Position numbers and translations under genes: made by a program
The notes under the pieces: model-generated
The model's database searches: none
What the model was told of the DNA's origin: nothing
The model's input: only the letters and a program-made list of their open reading frames with translations
In this document: positions 27,057 through 36,079 of the stretch, in pieces
Layout: the number at the start of each line of letters is the position of its first letter
Numbering within the stretch: the stretch's first letter is position 1
Source of the DNA: Oscillospiraceae bacterium
GTDB lineage: Bacteria > Bacillota > Clostridia > Oscillospirales > Ruminococcaceae
Length of the DNA: 49,895 bases
Assembly (NCBI GenBank): GCA_020024185.1
Contig: JAHHUD010000002.1
Location: 1-49,895, forward strand
Direction of reading: 5' to 3'

Positions 27057-29051
27057 ATGGCGAAAATCAATGTTTTAGACAAATTCACAGCAGAACTTAT
27101 TGCGGCCGGTGAAGTGGTTGAAAAACCAGCATCTGTTGTAAAAGAGTTGGTTGAAAATTCAATAGATGCTGGAGCTAAAAATATAATTGTTGATATTGAA
27201 AGTGGTGGTATCAAGAAAATTTTAGTTCAAGATGATGGTTGTGGCATAGATAGTGAATATGTAAAAACAGCTTTTATTCGTCATGCAACCAGTAAAATAT
27301 CAAATAAAGAAGATTTAAATAATATTTCAAGTCTTGGATTTCGTGGAGAAGCGTTGGCTTCAATTGCAAGTGTATCAAAAATTACACTTACAACTAAAAC
27401 TTCTATTCAAGATTTTGCAGTTGAGTTTAAAATTGATGGTGGGGAAGAAAAAGAATTCAATGTTAAACCATTTATAGATGGAACAAGATTTATTATAAGA
27501 GATTTGTTTTATAATACACCGGCAAGAATGAAATTCTTAAAAAAAGATTCGACAGAAGCAGGATATATACAGGAAATTCTAATAAATCTCGCATTAGCTA
27601 ACCCAAATATATCATTTACATTTAAAAAAGATGGAAAAGATATTTTTACTACAGTTGGAGATGGAAATTTAAAAAATACAATAGCATGTTTATTTTCAAC
27701 TTCATTTGCAAGTGAAATTTGTCCTATAAATTATGAAGATGGAAAATATTATATTACAGGATTTACAACATATCCTCAATATTCTCGTCAAAGCAGAAAT
27801 ATGCAGTTTTTATTTATAAATGGTAGATATGTAAAAAACAAAACAATTATAGCAGCTGTTGAAAACGCATACAAAGGTACTGTTATGGTTGGAAAATTTC
27901 CAGGCTATGTTATAAATATAAATATGCCATATGATTGTGTTGATGTTAATGTACACCCAGCTAAGACAGAAGTTAGATTTTCAAATGATAACGAAGTTTT
28001 TACATCTGTTTATAGAGCAATAAAAACATCCTTGGATGAAAATCAAATAATAAAAAAAGTTGATATAAAAAATAGTGTTCAGACAAAATTCTATGTTGAC
28101 AAAGAAAATGTGCATCAACAATCCTTTACACTAGATAATAAATCAAAACCAGCCATAAAAGAAAATGAATTAAAAATAAATATAATTAATCAATCAAAAA
28201 ATGAAGCTTTTAAATCTGTTTCTGTAAATGAATTTAAAGAACTTATAAAAAATACAGATGAAGTTAACAGTGACAGAGATTTAACACCATATATTTCAAA
28301 AAATTATACATCAGATTATTCTTTGAAAAAGAAAAATTTATATATTCCATTTGAAGATATTGAGGAAGAAAGACCACAAAAAAATATAAATGAAGATACA
28401 AAGAATAGTGAAGATATACAAGTTTTAACTAATACAGAATATGTTGAAGAAAATGTCATAACTAAAGAAAATTTTTCTGAAAAAATCTTACCAGACATAA
28501 AAGTTATAGGAGAAATTTTTAGCACCTATATTTTATGCGAATCTGAAAATAATCTTGTTATAGTTGATAAACATGCGGCTCACGAAAGGCTGCTTTATGA
28601 AAAGATTAAAGAAAATCAAAATTGTGATAATCAACTTTTACTTGCTCCTATTGGTGTAAATCTTTCAGCTAGAGAAAAAGAATCTATTATAAATAATATG
28701 GATTTGCTGTCTAGTCAAGGATTTATAATAGAGGATATGGGGTTAAATGGTATTATGCTACGTGCTGTTCCGTTAAATATTTCTTGTGAAAATCCACAAA
28801 GTCTTATTGAAGAGATTGCACATAACTTAAGTGAAGGTAACTTAACTTTTTCAGAAAAACTTGATTGGATTCTGCACTCAGTTGCTTGTAGAAGTGCTAT
28901 AAAAGCCGGAGATAAAGCAACTCAATTAGAACTTGTTAAACTTATAAATGATATTATGACAGAAAAAATACCGTTATATTGTCCACATGGAAGACCTGTT
29001 ATAATATCCATAACTCAAAAGGAGATTGAAAAACAATTTGGAAGAACGTAA
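27057..29051 (+). CDS. mutL: DNA mismatch repair protein MutL
   Basis: GHKL ATPase and endonuclease that links mismatch recognition to strand removal. N-terminal ATPase motifs are NSIDAGAKN, DDGCGI and SLGFRGEAL; a long charged linker spans about 335-475. The C-terminal nuclease site is DKHAAHERLLYE, the metal-binding motif of MutL proteins from bacteria without MutH, with supporting ACRSAIKAGD and CPHGRP. The 664 residues are complete. AAAGGAG precedes ATG. Its last codons overlap the start of miaA. Confidence 0.97.
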   Translation: MAKINVLDKFTAELIAAGEVVEKPASVVKELVENSIDAGAKNIIVDIESGGIKKILVQDDGCGIDSEYVKTAFIRHATSKISNKEDLNNISSLGFRGEALASIASVSKITLTTKTSIQDFAVEFKIDGGEEKEFNVKPFIDGTRFIIRDLFYNTPARMKFLKKDSTEAGYIQEILINLALANPNISFTFKKDGKDIFTTVGDGNLKNTIACLFSTSFASEICPINYEDGKYYITGFTTYPQYSRQSRNMQFLFINGRYVKNKTIIAAVENAYKGTVMVGKFPGYVININMPYDCVDVNVHPAKTEVRFSNDNEVFTSVYRAIKTSLDENQIIKKVDIKNSVQTKFYVDKENVHQQSFTLDNKSKPAIKENELKINIINQSKNEAFKSVSVNEFKELIKNTDEVNSDRDLTPYISKNYTSDYSLKKKNLYIPFEDIEEERPQKNINEDTKNSEDIQVLTNTEYVEENVITKENFSEKILPDIKVIGEIFSTYILCESENNLVIVDKHAAHERLLYEKIKENQNCDNQLLLAPIGVNLSAREKESIINNMDLLSSQGFIIEDMGLNGIMLRAVPLNISCENPQSLIEEIAHNLSEGNLTFSEKLDWILHSVACRSAIKAGDKATQLELVKLINDIMTEKIPLYCPHGRPVIISITQKEIEKQFGRT

Positions 29052-29979
29052 AAAAATTGTAGTTATATGTGGTCCAACAGCAAGTGGAAAAACAGGATTA
29101 TCACTTATTTTGGCAAATAAATTTAATGGAGAAATTATATCTGCAGATAGTATGCAGGTTTATAAACAGCTTGATGTAGGTACAGCTAAAGCTACAAAAG
29201 AAGAACAATCCTTGGCAAAACATCACCTTATAGATTTTTTAGATCCGGCTGAAAGTTATAATGTAGAAATTTTTACAAGGCTTGCAAAAGAGAAAATTTA
29301 CGAGATATCTTCAAGAGGAAAGCTTCCTTTTATTGTTGGTGGCACAGGATTATACATCGAAAGTCTTGTAAAGGGTGTTGCCTTTACACACCAAAATGAT
29401 GATAAAACAATAAAAAATCAACTTTACAAAGACCTTGAAGAAAAGGGAAAAGAATATTTGTATAATCAGCTATTACAAATTGACCCGGATTATGCAAAAA
29501 CAGTACATCCTAATAATGCTGTAAGAGTTATTAGAGCTTTAGAAATTTATTACACAACCGGTGTGACAATGTCTAAACAGATAGCTAACTCAAAACCAAT
29601 TGAAAAACCATTTGATGCGTTTATAATTGCAATAACATTTAAAAATCGTGCCAAACTTTACCAAAATATTGACAAAAGAGTTGATATAATGGTAAACAAC
29701 GGAATTTTGCAGGAAGCTGAATATGTATATAAAAATAAGGAGTTGTTTAAGAGTTCTGCTGCTGCAATAGGATATAAAGAGTTTTTTCCATACTTTGATG
29801 GAAATCAAACTTTGCAAGAATGTGTTGATATTCTAAAACAACGTTCTAGAAACTATGCAAAAAGACAGCTTACATGGTTTAATCGCATGACTGATGTAAA
29901 TTGGGTTTATGTTGATGACGATATTGATTATAGAGAGCAAGCTGAAAAAATGCTGGATAATTTTATGAATGGTAAGTAA
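29038..29979 (+). CDS. miaA: tRNA dimethylallyltransferase
   Basis: Transfers dimethylallyl from DMAPP to N6 of A37 in tRNA, giving i6A, the substrate of MiaB. Motifs include the P-loop GPTASGKT, SADSMQVYKQLDVGTAK, HHLIDF, GGTGLYIE and the C-terminal RNYAKRQLTWFNR. The DMAPP comes from the MEP pathway encoded earlier (dxr, ispG). The start is uncertain: TTG 29038 leaves a 13-base gap to GGAG, while TTG 29026 leaves only about one base; I used 29038, giving 313 residues. The gene overlaps the mutL end. Confidence 0.95.
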   Translation: MEERKKIVVICGPTASGKTGLSLILANKFNGEIISADSMQVYKQLDVGTAKATKEEQSLAKHHLIDFLDPAESYNVEIFTRLAKEKIYEISSRGKLPFIVGGTGLYIESLVKGVAFTHQNDDKTIKNQLYKDLEEKGKEYLYNQLLQIDPDYAKTVHPNNAVRVIRALEIYYTTGVTMSKQIANSKPIEKPFDAFIIAITFKNRAKLYQNIDKRVDIMVNNGILQEAEYVYKNKELFKSSAAAIGYKEFFPYFDGNQTLQECVDILKQRSRNYAKRQLTWFNRMTDVNWVYVDDDIDYREQAEKMLDNFMNGK

Positions 29980-29985
29980 TATAAT

Positions 29986-31218
29986 ATGGCTGAACAACAA
30001 AAAAAGAGAAAAAAGAGATTAAATATCTCGAGTATAATATTTTTTATCATTATATTTGGAATTTATTTAATTGCACAATGGTATTTGATAAATAGAAATA
30101 AAATAGAAACAGTAAAAGCTACTGAGGGTTTTATAAATGACAGTATATTATCAAAAGGTATTGTATGCAGAAATGAAACAGTATTAGAAAATACATCTGA
30201 TGGATTTGTATACTATAATGTTGAAAATGGTCAAAGAGTTTCTAATGGCATGCTCATAGGTGAAGTATATCCTTCACTTAATGATGTAGAACTAATAAAA
30301 AAATCAAAAGATATTCAAGAACAATTAGAGCGTCTTGCAGAAGCTGAAAATTTTATGTCATCTGTAAATGTTGATATTTCAATAATAAGAAAACAACTTA
30401 GTAATAGTATGGTGTCTATGTCGCAAAATCTTATTACAGGAAATTATCAACATATTTACGGCGATATGATGGACGTTGCTCTTAATATAAATAAAATTAA
30501 TTCTGCCATGAATAAAGATGACGATACTAAAACTACACAAGAAGAGTTGGTTAATTTAAAAAATGAAACTGTTTCCAGCATTTCTGCACCAACAAGTACT
30601 GTGAACAGTCCTACATCAGGTTATTTTATTAACAGTATCGATGGATACGAAAATGTAATAAATCAAGATACTTTTAAAAATATTTCTTACGAAGAAGGAA
30701 TAAAAATAATTGACACTCCTGTTGAAAATTCTAAAGATGGCGTATATGGAAAGGTTATAACAGACTATAAGTGGTATTTATGTACATACGTAACACCAGA
30801 ACAAGCGGAAAAACTCCATGAAGGTAAAAAAGTTAAAGTATCTTTGGATATAAGCCAAAATAAATATCAGGTTGTAGAAATTGAAAATATTATTCCAAAA
30901 GATGATATGGTGCTTGTAATTTTAAAATCATCTACAATGGATGCAAATGCTTCATCTATTAGAGTAAGTGATTGTGAAATACTCTTTGCTCAATATAAGG
31001 GAATAAAGGTGCCGAAAAGCGCATTGAGAATTGTTAATGGGGAAATGGGAGTTTATGTTAAATTTTCAAAGCTTGTTAAATTCAAAAAAATTTCTCCAAT
31101 ATATCAAGACGAAAAATATATGATATTACCAACTGAAACAACCAGTGATAATGAAGTAGAATTGTATGACGACATTATTGTAAAGGGAGTAAATATTTAT
31201 GATGGGAAATACTTATAA
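29986..31218 (+). CDS. HlyD-like membrane protein in the division cluster
   Basis: A 410-residue protein with a basic N-terminus (KKRKKR), one membrane helix (about 18-38) and a large outer part. The first beta segment (NTSDGFVYYNVENGQRVSNG) and the later one (SPTSGYFINSIDGYEN) resemble the two halves of a biotinyl/lipoyl-like HlyD domain flanking a helical stretch of about 100 residues. Such proteins are adaptors of export systems, but no transporter gene is nearby. Its neighbours are yggS, sepF, ylmH and divIVA, so a role at the septum or envelope is possible. Only a weak ribosome binding site is visible, six bases after miaA. Confidence 0.7.
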   Translation: MAEQQKKRKKRLNISSIIFFIIIFGIYLIAQWYLINRNKIETVKATEGFINDSILSKGIVCRNETVLENTSDGFVYYNVENGQRVSNGMLIGEVYPSLNDVELIKKSKDIQEQLERLAEAENFMSSVNVDISIIRKQLSNSMVSMSQNLITGNYQHIYGDMMDVALNINKINSAMNKDDDTKTTQEELVNLKNETVSSISAPTSTVNSPTSGYFINSIDGYENVINQDTFKNISYEEGIKIIDTPVENSKDGVYGKVITDYKWYLCTYVTPEQAEKLHEGKKVKVSLDISQNKYQVVEIENIIPKDDMVLVILKSSTMDANASSIRVSDCEILFAQYKGIKVPKSALRIVNGEMGVYVKFSKLVKFKKISPIYQDEKYMILPTETTSDNEVELYDDIIVKGVNIYDGKYL

Positions 31219-31909
31219 TATAAAAGATAATGTTGATAGAGTTAAATATGATGTTTTTGAAATTTGTTCAAAACTGGGCAGAAATCCTGAAGATATTCAA
31301 ATAATGGGTGTTTCAAAAACTAAAACTGTTGATGAAATAGAACAAGCTATTAAGTCTGGAATAACTTTATTTGGAGAAAATAAAGTTCAAGAACTATTAC
31401 AGAAAACAGAAATATTTAAAAAATATAATTTACCATGTCATTTAATAGGAAACCTACAAACAAATAAAGTTAAATATCTTCCTCCTCTAACAAATTACAT
31501 ACAAAGTGTTGATAGCATTAAACTTGCAAAAGAAATAGACAAGCAATATCAAAAAAATAATGCTGTTGCAAATATCCTTGTTGAAGTTAATGTTGGTGAT
31601 GAAAAATCAAAAGGTGGAATTGATATTTCCAAAACCTTTGAGATTATCCACGAGATATCAGAATACAAAGGTTTATCTGTAAAAGGGCTTATGTGCATAC
31701 CTCCAATATGTGAAGGAGATAAAGTTCGACATTATTTTGCACAAATGTATAAGTTATTTATTGACATACAGTCTAAAAATGTAGATAATGTTAATATGGA
31801 TATTTTATCTATGGGAATGTCTAGCGATTATAGATACGCCCTTATGGAAGGAAGTAACCTTATAAGAGTAGGTCAAGGAATTTTTGGACAAAGAAATTAT
31901 AATATATAG
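31199..31909 (+). CDS. YggS/PROSC family pyridoxal phosphate homeostasis protein
   Basis: PLP-binding, alanine-racemase-fold protein without known catalysis that keeps free PLP and amino/keto-acid pools balanced. The PLP lysine is Lys40 in MGVSKTKT. The motifs FGENKVQELLQK, HLIGNLQTNK and SMGMSSDYRYALMEGSNLIRVG are all present. The 236-residue length is normal. AAGGGAG precedes ATG by nine bases, inside the end of the HlyD-like gene, which it overlaps by 20 bases. Placement next to sepF is conserved across Firmicutes and Actinobacteria. Confidence 0.95.
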   Translation: MMGNTYNIKDNVDRVKYDVFEICSKLGRNPEDIQIMGVSKTKTVDEIEQAIKSGITLFGENKVQELLQKTEIFKKYNLPCHLIGNLQTNKVKYLPPLTNYIQSVDSIKLAKEIDKQYQKNNAVANILVEVNVGDEKSKGGIDISKTFEIIHEISEYKGLSVKGLMCIPPICEGDKVRHYFAQMYKLFIDIQSKNVDNVNMDILSMGMSSDYRYALMEGSNLIRVGQGIFGQRNYNI

Positions 31910-31917
31910 GAGGCAAC

Positions 31918-32364
31918 ATGGGAGTTTTTGATAAAATTAAAAATGCTTTCGGCGTTGATGACGAAGATTACGATGACGATTTTGATTATGAAGAAGAGGA
32001 TGAAGTTGTGGAAAATACAGTAAAGCCAGATTTTTCTCAGCCTAAAAAAGAAAAAAATCTTTCTATTGCAACTAGCAGTGTTACTTCACCACAGTTACAA
32101 GTTGTGCTTGTTAAACCAGAAAGATTTGATGATGCAAGTGGTATTGCTGATAGTCTTAATGCAAAGAAAACAGTTGTATTAAATCTTGAAGCAACAAGCA
32201 AAGAAGTATCAAGAAGACTTGTTGACTTTTTGTCAGGTGTTGCATATGCAAATAACGGTCAGATTAAAAAGATAGCAAATTCAACATTTATTATTACACC
32301 ATATAATGTAGATGTTTCAGGAATTGGTATTCTTGAAGAAATTGATACAACTTCAATTTACTAA
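31918..32364 (+). CDS. sepF: Cell division protein SepF
   Basis: FtsZ-binding protein that aligns and anchors Z-ring filaments to the membrane. The N-terminal amphipathic helix (MGVFDKIKNAFGV) is the membrane anchor. A very acidic linker (about 14-35) and the globular SepF domain (about 60-145, with VVLNLEATSKEVSRRLVDFL) follow. The 148 residues are complete. A clear TAGGAGG stands seven bases before ATG. It is in the usual yggS-sepF-ylmH-divIVA order. Confidence 0.95.
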   Translation: MGVFDKIKNAFGVDDEDYDDDFDYEEEDEVVENTVKPDFSQPKKEKNLSIATSSVTSPQLQVVLVKPERFDDASGIADSLNAKKTVVLNLEATSKEVSRRLVDFLSGVAYANNGQIKKIANSTFIITPYNVDVSGIGILEEIDTTSIY

Positions 32365-32367
32365 TAT

Positions 32368-33135
32368 ATGAGAGGTTATATACCACCTCAAAATAATGAA
32401 GAGGTTGTTTTTGCTAAAAAAATACATCACACATTAGACCTTGCAGAAACTCTTGGCTGTATACAATACACATTATTTATGGATTTAAGACAACAAGAAC
32501 TTTTTATAGCTCAAGCAAATAAGTTTACAGGGCTAAATTATAAATTTTTTTCTGGATACATAGGTGATGATGAAAGAAAACTTGCTGCCATATACCCAAA
32601 TTATATGGAATTATATTCAGATGATTTGCCAATTGTTGTGATTAAATCAAAATTGTTAGACAAGAATTTATCTCATAAAGATTTTCTTGGCACAGCTATG
32701 TCACTTAAAATAAAGAGAGAATATATGGGTGATATAGTTATATATAATGATAATATTTATATTATGTGTCATAAAAATATATCAAATATTTTAATTGATG
32801 AACTTGTTATGGTGAAAAAGACACCGGTTAGTTTTGAAATATGTGACGAAGAATTACATTTTCAAAAAGAATATTCTCTTATAAAAACATCAACTGTTGC
32901 TTCTATGAGAGTAGACAGCGTAGTTTCAGCTATGCTTAATTGCAGTCGTTCAGAGGCAGTGAAACTTATTAAACAAGGTAATATAAGAGTAAACCAATTA
33001 GAAATATCACATAGCGACTTTGAAATGTTTGATAATGATATTATAAGTATAAAGTATAATGGTAAATACAAGCTTTTCTGTGATGGTGGGAAAAGTCGTA
33101 AAGATAGAATATTTATTAAAACAGCAAAATATTAA
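32368..33135 (+). CDS. ylmH: YlmH-type S4 RNA-binding protein
   Basis: Homologue of YlmH, a ribosome-associated S4-domain protein linked to rescue of stalled large subunits and found beside division genes. The S4 domain is near the C-terminus (about 175-235): RVDSVVSAMLNCSRSEA then KLIKQGNIRVNQ. The N-terminal half resembles the YlmH RBD-like region. The length of 255 residues is normal. No good ribosome binding site is visible before ATG 32368, three bases after the sepF stop, so translation may be coupled to sepF. Confidence 0.9.
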   Translation: MRGYIPPQNNEEVVFAKKIHHTLDLAETLGCIQYTLFMDLRQQELFIAQANKFTGLNYKFFSGYIGDDERKLAAIYPNYMELYSDDLPIVVIKSKLLDKNLSHKDFLGTAMSLKIKREYMGDIVIYNDNIYIMCHKNISNILIDELVMVKKTPVSFEICDEELHFQKEYSLIKTSTVASMRVDSVVSAMLNCSRSEAVKLIKQGNIRVNQLEISHSDFEMFDNDIISIKYNGKYKLFCDGGKSRKDRIFIKTAKY

Positions 33136-33151
33136 ACTTGGAGGATAAATA

Positions 33152-33781
33152 ATGTTCAATCCAGATGAAATAAGACAAATTACATTTGAAAAAGTTGTAC
33201 GTGGATACAGACCAGAAGATGTTGAGTCTTTTATGGAGAAAATAGCAGATGAATTTGAGTCTCTTTTGACAGAAAAAAAAGATATTGAAAATCAATTGTA
33301 TGTTTTAGCTGAAAAGATAGAGCAATATAAAACTGAAGAAGAATCTATTAAAGCAACTTTGATTAATGCTCAAAAACTTGGTGAAAGTATTATTGCTGAA
33401 TCAAGACAAAAAGCAGAAACAATTCTTAAAGATGCAAATATAAGAAAAAATGATATACTTGCTTCAGCTCATGAGGAATTTGCTTTATATGAAGACAATC
33501 TTACAAGAATAAAAAGAGAAGTTAGTGATTTTAAAATTACTGTTTTAAGTATGTATAAAGAACATATCGAATCTCTAAGTAAGGTTCCTGAAATAAGAAA
33601 AGAACCAGCAAATGTAGTTCATGAAGAACAAAATGAAAGTGTAAAAGAAAATTCTTTTGAATCAGTTCAGGAAACAGAAATTCAAGAAGAAAATATGGAA
33701 TCTACTCAACAGTTTTCAGTAGATGAGAACAATCAGGAAGAAAGCAAGGAATTTAATAATATTTCTTCTCTTTTTGAATAA
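33152..33781 (+). CDS. divIVA: DivIVA domain protein
   Basis: Coiled-coil protein that gathers at curved membranes, at poles and septa, and organises division or pole functions. The N-terminal lipid-binding domain (MFNPDEIRQITFEKV, then RGYRPEDVESFMEKI) is typical. Coiled-coil regions span about 28-70 and 75-145, followed by an acidic, Glu/Gln-rich disordered tail (about 150-209). GGAGG precedes ATG. It is the last gene before a strong terminator. Confidence 0.93.
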   Translation: MFNPDEIRQITFEKVVRGYRPEDVESFMEKIADEFESLLTEKKDIENQLYVLAEKIEQYKTEEESIKATLINAQKLGESIIAESRQKAETILKDANIRKNDILASAHEEFALYEDNLTRIKREVSDFKITVLSMYKEHIESLSKVPEIRKEPANVVHEEQNESVKENSFESVQETEIQEENMESTQQFSVDENNQEESKEFNNISSLFE

Positions 33782-33804
33782 TATTAATATTATGATTAAC
33801 TTAT

Positions 33805-33836
33805 AAAAAGGTTAGTGCATATACACTAATCTTTTT
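33805..33836 (+). terminator. Rho-independent terminator after divIVA
   Basis: A 13-bp stem, AAAAAGGTTAGTG (33805-33817) with CACTAATCTTTTT (33824-33836), contains one G-T pair and has a 6-base loop. The T run is part of the 3' arm. It closes the division cluster. Confidence 0.85.
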
Positions 33837-33869
33837 GTGTTGCACAAAAGAAATTTAAAGAGGAATTTA

Positions 33870-34346
33870 ATGTATAATTTTATTTTAATTTTTATTTTAA
33901 TAGCCTTTGACCAAGGATTTAAGTATCTTGCGACACAATATCTTGCATCTGGTTTAACAGTAACATTAATCCCACATATTCTAGGGTTAGATTATGTATT
34001 AAACCCAGGCGCTGGTTTTAGTATTTTGAGTGGTAAAGTTGATTTTCTTATAATAGTAACATCAATTGCATTATTATTCATTGCTTATATAATTTTTATA
34101 AAAAAAATACCAAACAAAATTGAAGAATTTAGTTTTGTTTTGATTTTATCAGGCGGTATTGGTAATCTTATAGATAGAATACTTAACGGAGTTGTTGTAG
34201 ATTATTTTAAGTTTTTATTTATAGATTTTCCAATATTCAATTTTGCAGATATACTTATATGTTGTGGTGTTGCACTTTATGCAGGTTATATAATTTTTAC
34301 AGAATTTTCATCCAAAAACAATAAAGGTGAAAAAGCAGATGAATAA
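33870..34346 (+). CDS. lspA: Prolipoprotein signal peptidase (signal peptidase II)
   Basis: Aspartyl membrane protease that removes signal peptides from diacylglyceryl-modified prolipoproteins. Four membrane segments are visible in 158 residues. Family motifs are DQGFKY near the N-terminus, NPGAGFSIL, GNLIDRI with catalytic Asp102, and FNFADI with catalytic Asp127. I chose ATG 33870 because AAGAGG lies five to six bases upstream; a longer GTG reading from 33837 begins inside the terminator. It overlaps rluD by eight bases. Confidence 0.96.
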   Translation: MYNFILIFILIAFDQGFKYLATQYLASGLTVTLIPHILGLDYVLNPGAGFSILSGKVDFLIIVTSIALLFIAYIIFIKKIPNKIEEFSFVLILSGGIGNLIDRILNGVVVDYFKFLFIDFPIFNFADILICCGVALYAGYIIFTEFSSKNNKGEKADE

Positions 34347-35253
34347 TATTATGTTAAAAGTTACACCTGAATGGGCAGAATCAAGAATAGATGTTTTTGT
34401 ATCTAAAAATACAGAGTATTCTAGAAATTCTGTTCAACTACTTATTGAAAATAAGAAAATCTTTGTAAATGATAAGATAGTATCTAAAAGCTATAAAATG
34501 AAAGATGAAGATGTTTTATACATAATAGTAGAACCACCTAAAGAAGTTGGTATTATTGCTCAAAATATTCCCCTTGATATTTATTATGAAGATGATGATG
34601 TTTTAGTAGTAAATAAACCTAAAGGTATGGTTGTTCATCCAGCTAATGGTAATGAAGACGGCACATTAGTAAATGCATTAATGTATCATTGCAAAGACTC
34701 TTTATCTGGAATAAATGGAGAAATACGTCCCGGTATAGTTCATAGAATAGATAAGGATACATCTGGATTACTGGTTATTGCAAAAAATGATATTGCACAT
34801 GAACACTTAGCAAAGCAATTTAAAGCTCATTCTATAAATAGAATATATTATGCTATTGTATATGGAAATATAAAAAATGATTTTGGTGATATAGAAGCAC
34901 CGATAGGAAGACATAAAACAGACCGCAAGAAATTTTGTATTACTCAAACAAATTCTAAATATGCATTTACACATTATGATGTTATAGAAAAATTAAACGG
35001 GTTTACACTTGTAAAATGTAAACTTAAAACGGGAAGAACTCATCAGATAAGAGTACATATGCAAAGTATAGGTCATCCTCTTGCGGGAGATAATGTTTAT
35101 GGGCCAAAAAACTGCATAACAGAACTTAAAGGACAAGCATTGCATGCGGGTGTTTTGGGTTTTATACATCCAAAGACAGAGAAATATATAGAATTTACTT
35201 CTCCATGGCCACAAGAATTTGAAAAGTTTTATAACAAGGTAAAATTAAAATAA
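34339..35253 (+). CDS. RluD-type 23S rRNA pseudouridine synthase
   Basis: RluA-family enzyme with an N-terminal S4 domain (about 12-75) and a catalytic domain. The catalytic Asp is in HRIDKDTSG, and GRTHQIRVHM and HPLAGDNVYG follow, all canonical. The 304 residues and position after lspA match the yhcT/ylyB-type genes of Firmicutes, whose target is probably 23S rRNA. ATG 34339 has AAAGGTGA eight bases upstream; the in-frame GTG at 34327 falls inside that site. Its stop overlaps the next start (TAATG). Confidence 0.93.
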   Translation: MNNIMLKVTPEWAESRIDVFVSKNTEYSRNSVQLLIENKKIFVNDKIVSKSYKMKDEDVLYIIVEPPKEVGIIAQNIPLDIYYEDDDVLVVNKPKGMVVHPANGNEDGTLVNALMYHCKDSLSGINGEIRPGIVHRIDKDTSGLLVIAKNDIAHEHLAKQFKAHSINRIYYAIVYGNIKNDFGDIEAPIGRHKTDRKKFCITQTNSKYAFTHYDVIEKLNGFTLVKCKLKTGRTHQIRVHMQSIGHPLAGDNVYGPKNCITELKGQALHAGVLGFIHPKTEKYIEFTSPWPQEFEKFYNKVKLK

Positions 35254-36068
35254 TGAAAAAAAATATAAAAGATATTTTAGTTGTAAGTGATTTGGATAAT
35301 ACTCTGCTTACTGCTGAAACAGGAATTCCAGAATATAATTTGGAAATGATTAAAAAATTTCAAGAGTTAGGTGGAAACTTTACAGTTGCCACTGGTAGAA
35401 GCATAGAATCAATTTCAAGATATCTTAATCAGCTGGAATTATCAACACCAGCCATAACATATAATGGTGGTATTATTTACGACTTTAAAAATAGGCTTTT
35501 TTTGATAAAAAAAACATTGCCAGAAAGTGCTAAAAAAGCATTAGAATTAATCCGAGAAAAATTTCCGGATGTCGGTACAGAAGTTATGTGTGATAATAAT
35601 AGACTTTATATGATAAGAGAAAATGCTTATACACATAAACACATAGATGATGAAAAATTAAGTTATATATGCGCAGATATTTCATCAATAAAAAATAATT
35701 GGATAAAGGTATTGTTTGCAGATAGAAATAGCAGGCTTTTAGAATTACAAGAATTTTGTAGGTCTTTACCATTTGATGACATAGAATTTGTTATGTCAAA
35801 TACTATTTATTTTGAGATGTTACCTAAAAATGTTACAAAAGGTACTGCTTTAAAAGAGCTTTGTGATATTATTAATGTTGACATTTCTGATACAGTTGCC
35901 ATAGGAGATTATTATAATGACATGGAACTGCTTAAAACAGCAGGATTAAGTGTTTGTGTTGATAACGCTCCTCAGGATATAAAAAATATTTGTCATGCCG
36001 TTGTCCCAAAATGCACAGACGGTGGCGTGGGGCATTTAATTGCACAAATAATCAAGTCATGTTCATAA
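35253..36068 (+). CDS. Cof-type HAD-IIB family phosphatase
   Basis: Haloacid-dehalogenase superfamily hydrolase of the Cof subfamily, which dephosphorylates small sugar phosphates or cofactors. The nucleophile motif is VSDLDNTLL (Asp13, Asp15), motif II is ATGRS, and motif IV is GDYYNDMEL near the C-terminus. A C2B cap domain lies between (about 85-190). The 271 residues are normal. The ATG shares one base with the rluD stop, so it is probably translationally coupled. The substrate is unknown; adjacency to transketolase hints at sugar phosphates but proves nothing. Confidence 0.9.
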   Translation: MKKNIKDILVVSDLDNTLLTAETGIPEYNLEMIKKFQELGGNFTVATGRSIESISRYLNQLELSTPAITYNGGIIYDFKNRLFLIKKTLPESAKKALELIREKFPDVGTEVMCDNNRLYMIRENAYTHKHIDDEKLSYICADISSIKNNWIKVLFADRNSRLLELQEFCRSLPFDDIEFVMSNTIYFEMLPKNVTKGTALKELCDIINVDISDTVAIGDYYNDMELLKTAGLSVCVDNAPQDIKNICHAVVPKCTDGGVGHLIAQIIKSCS

Positions 36069-36079
36069 CAGGAGGAATT

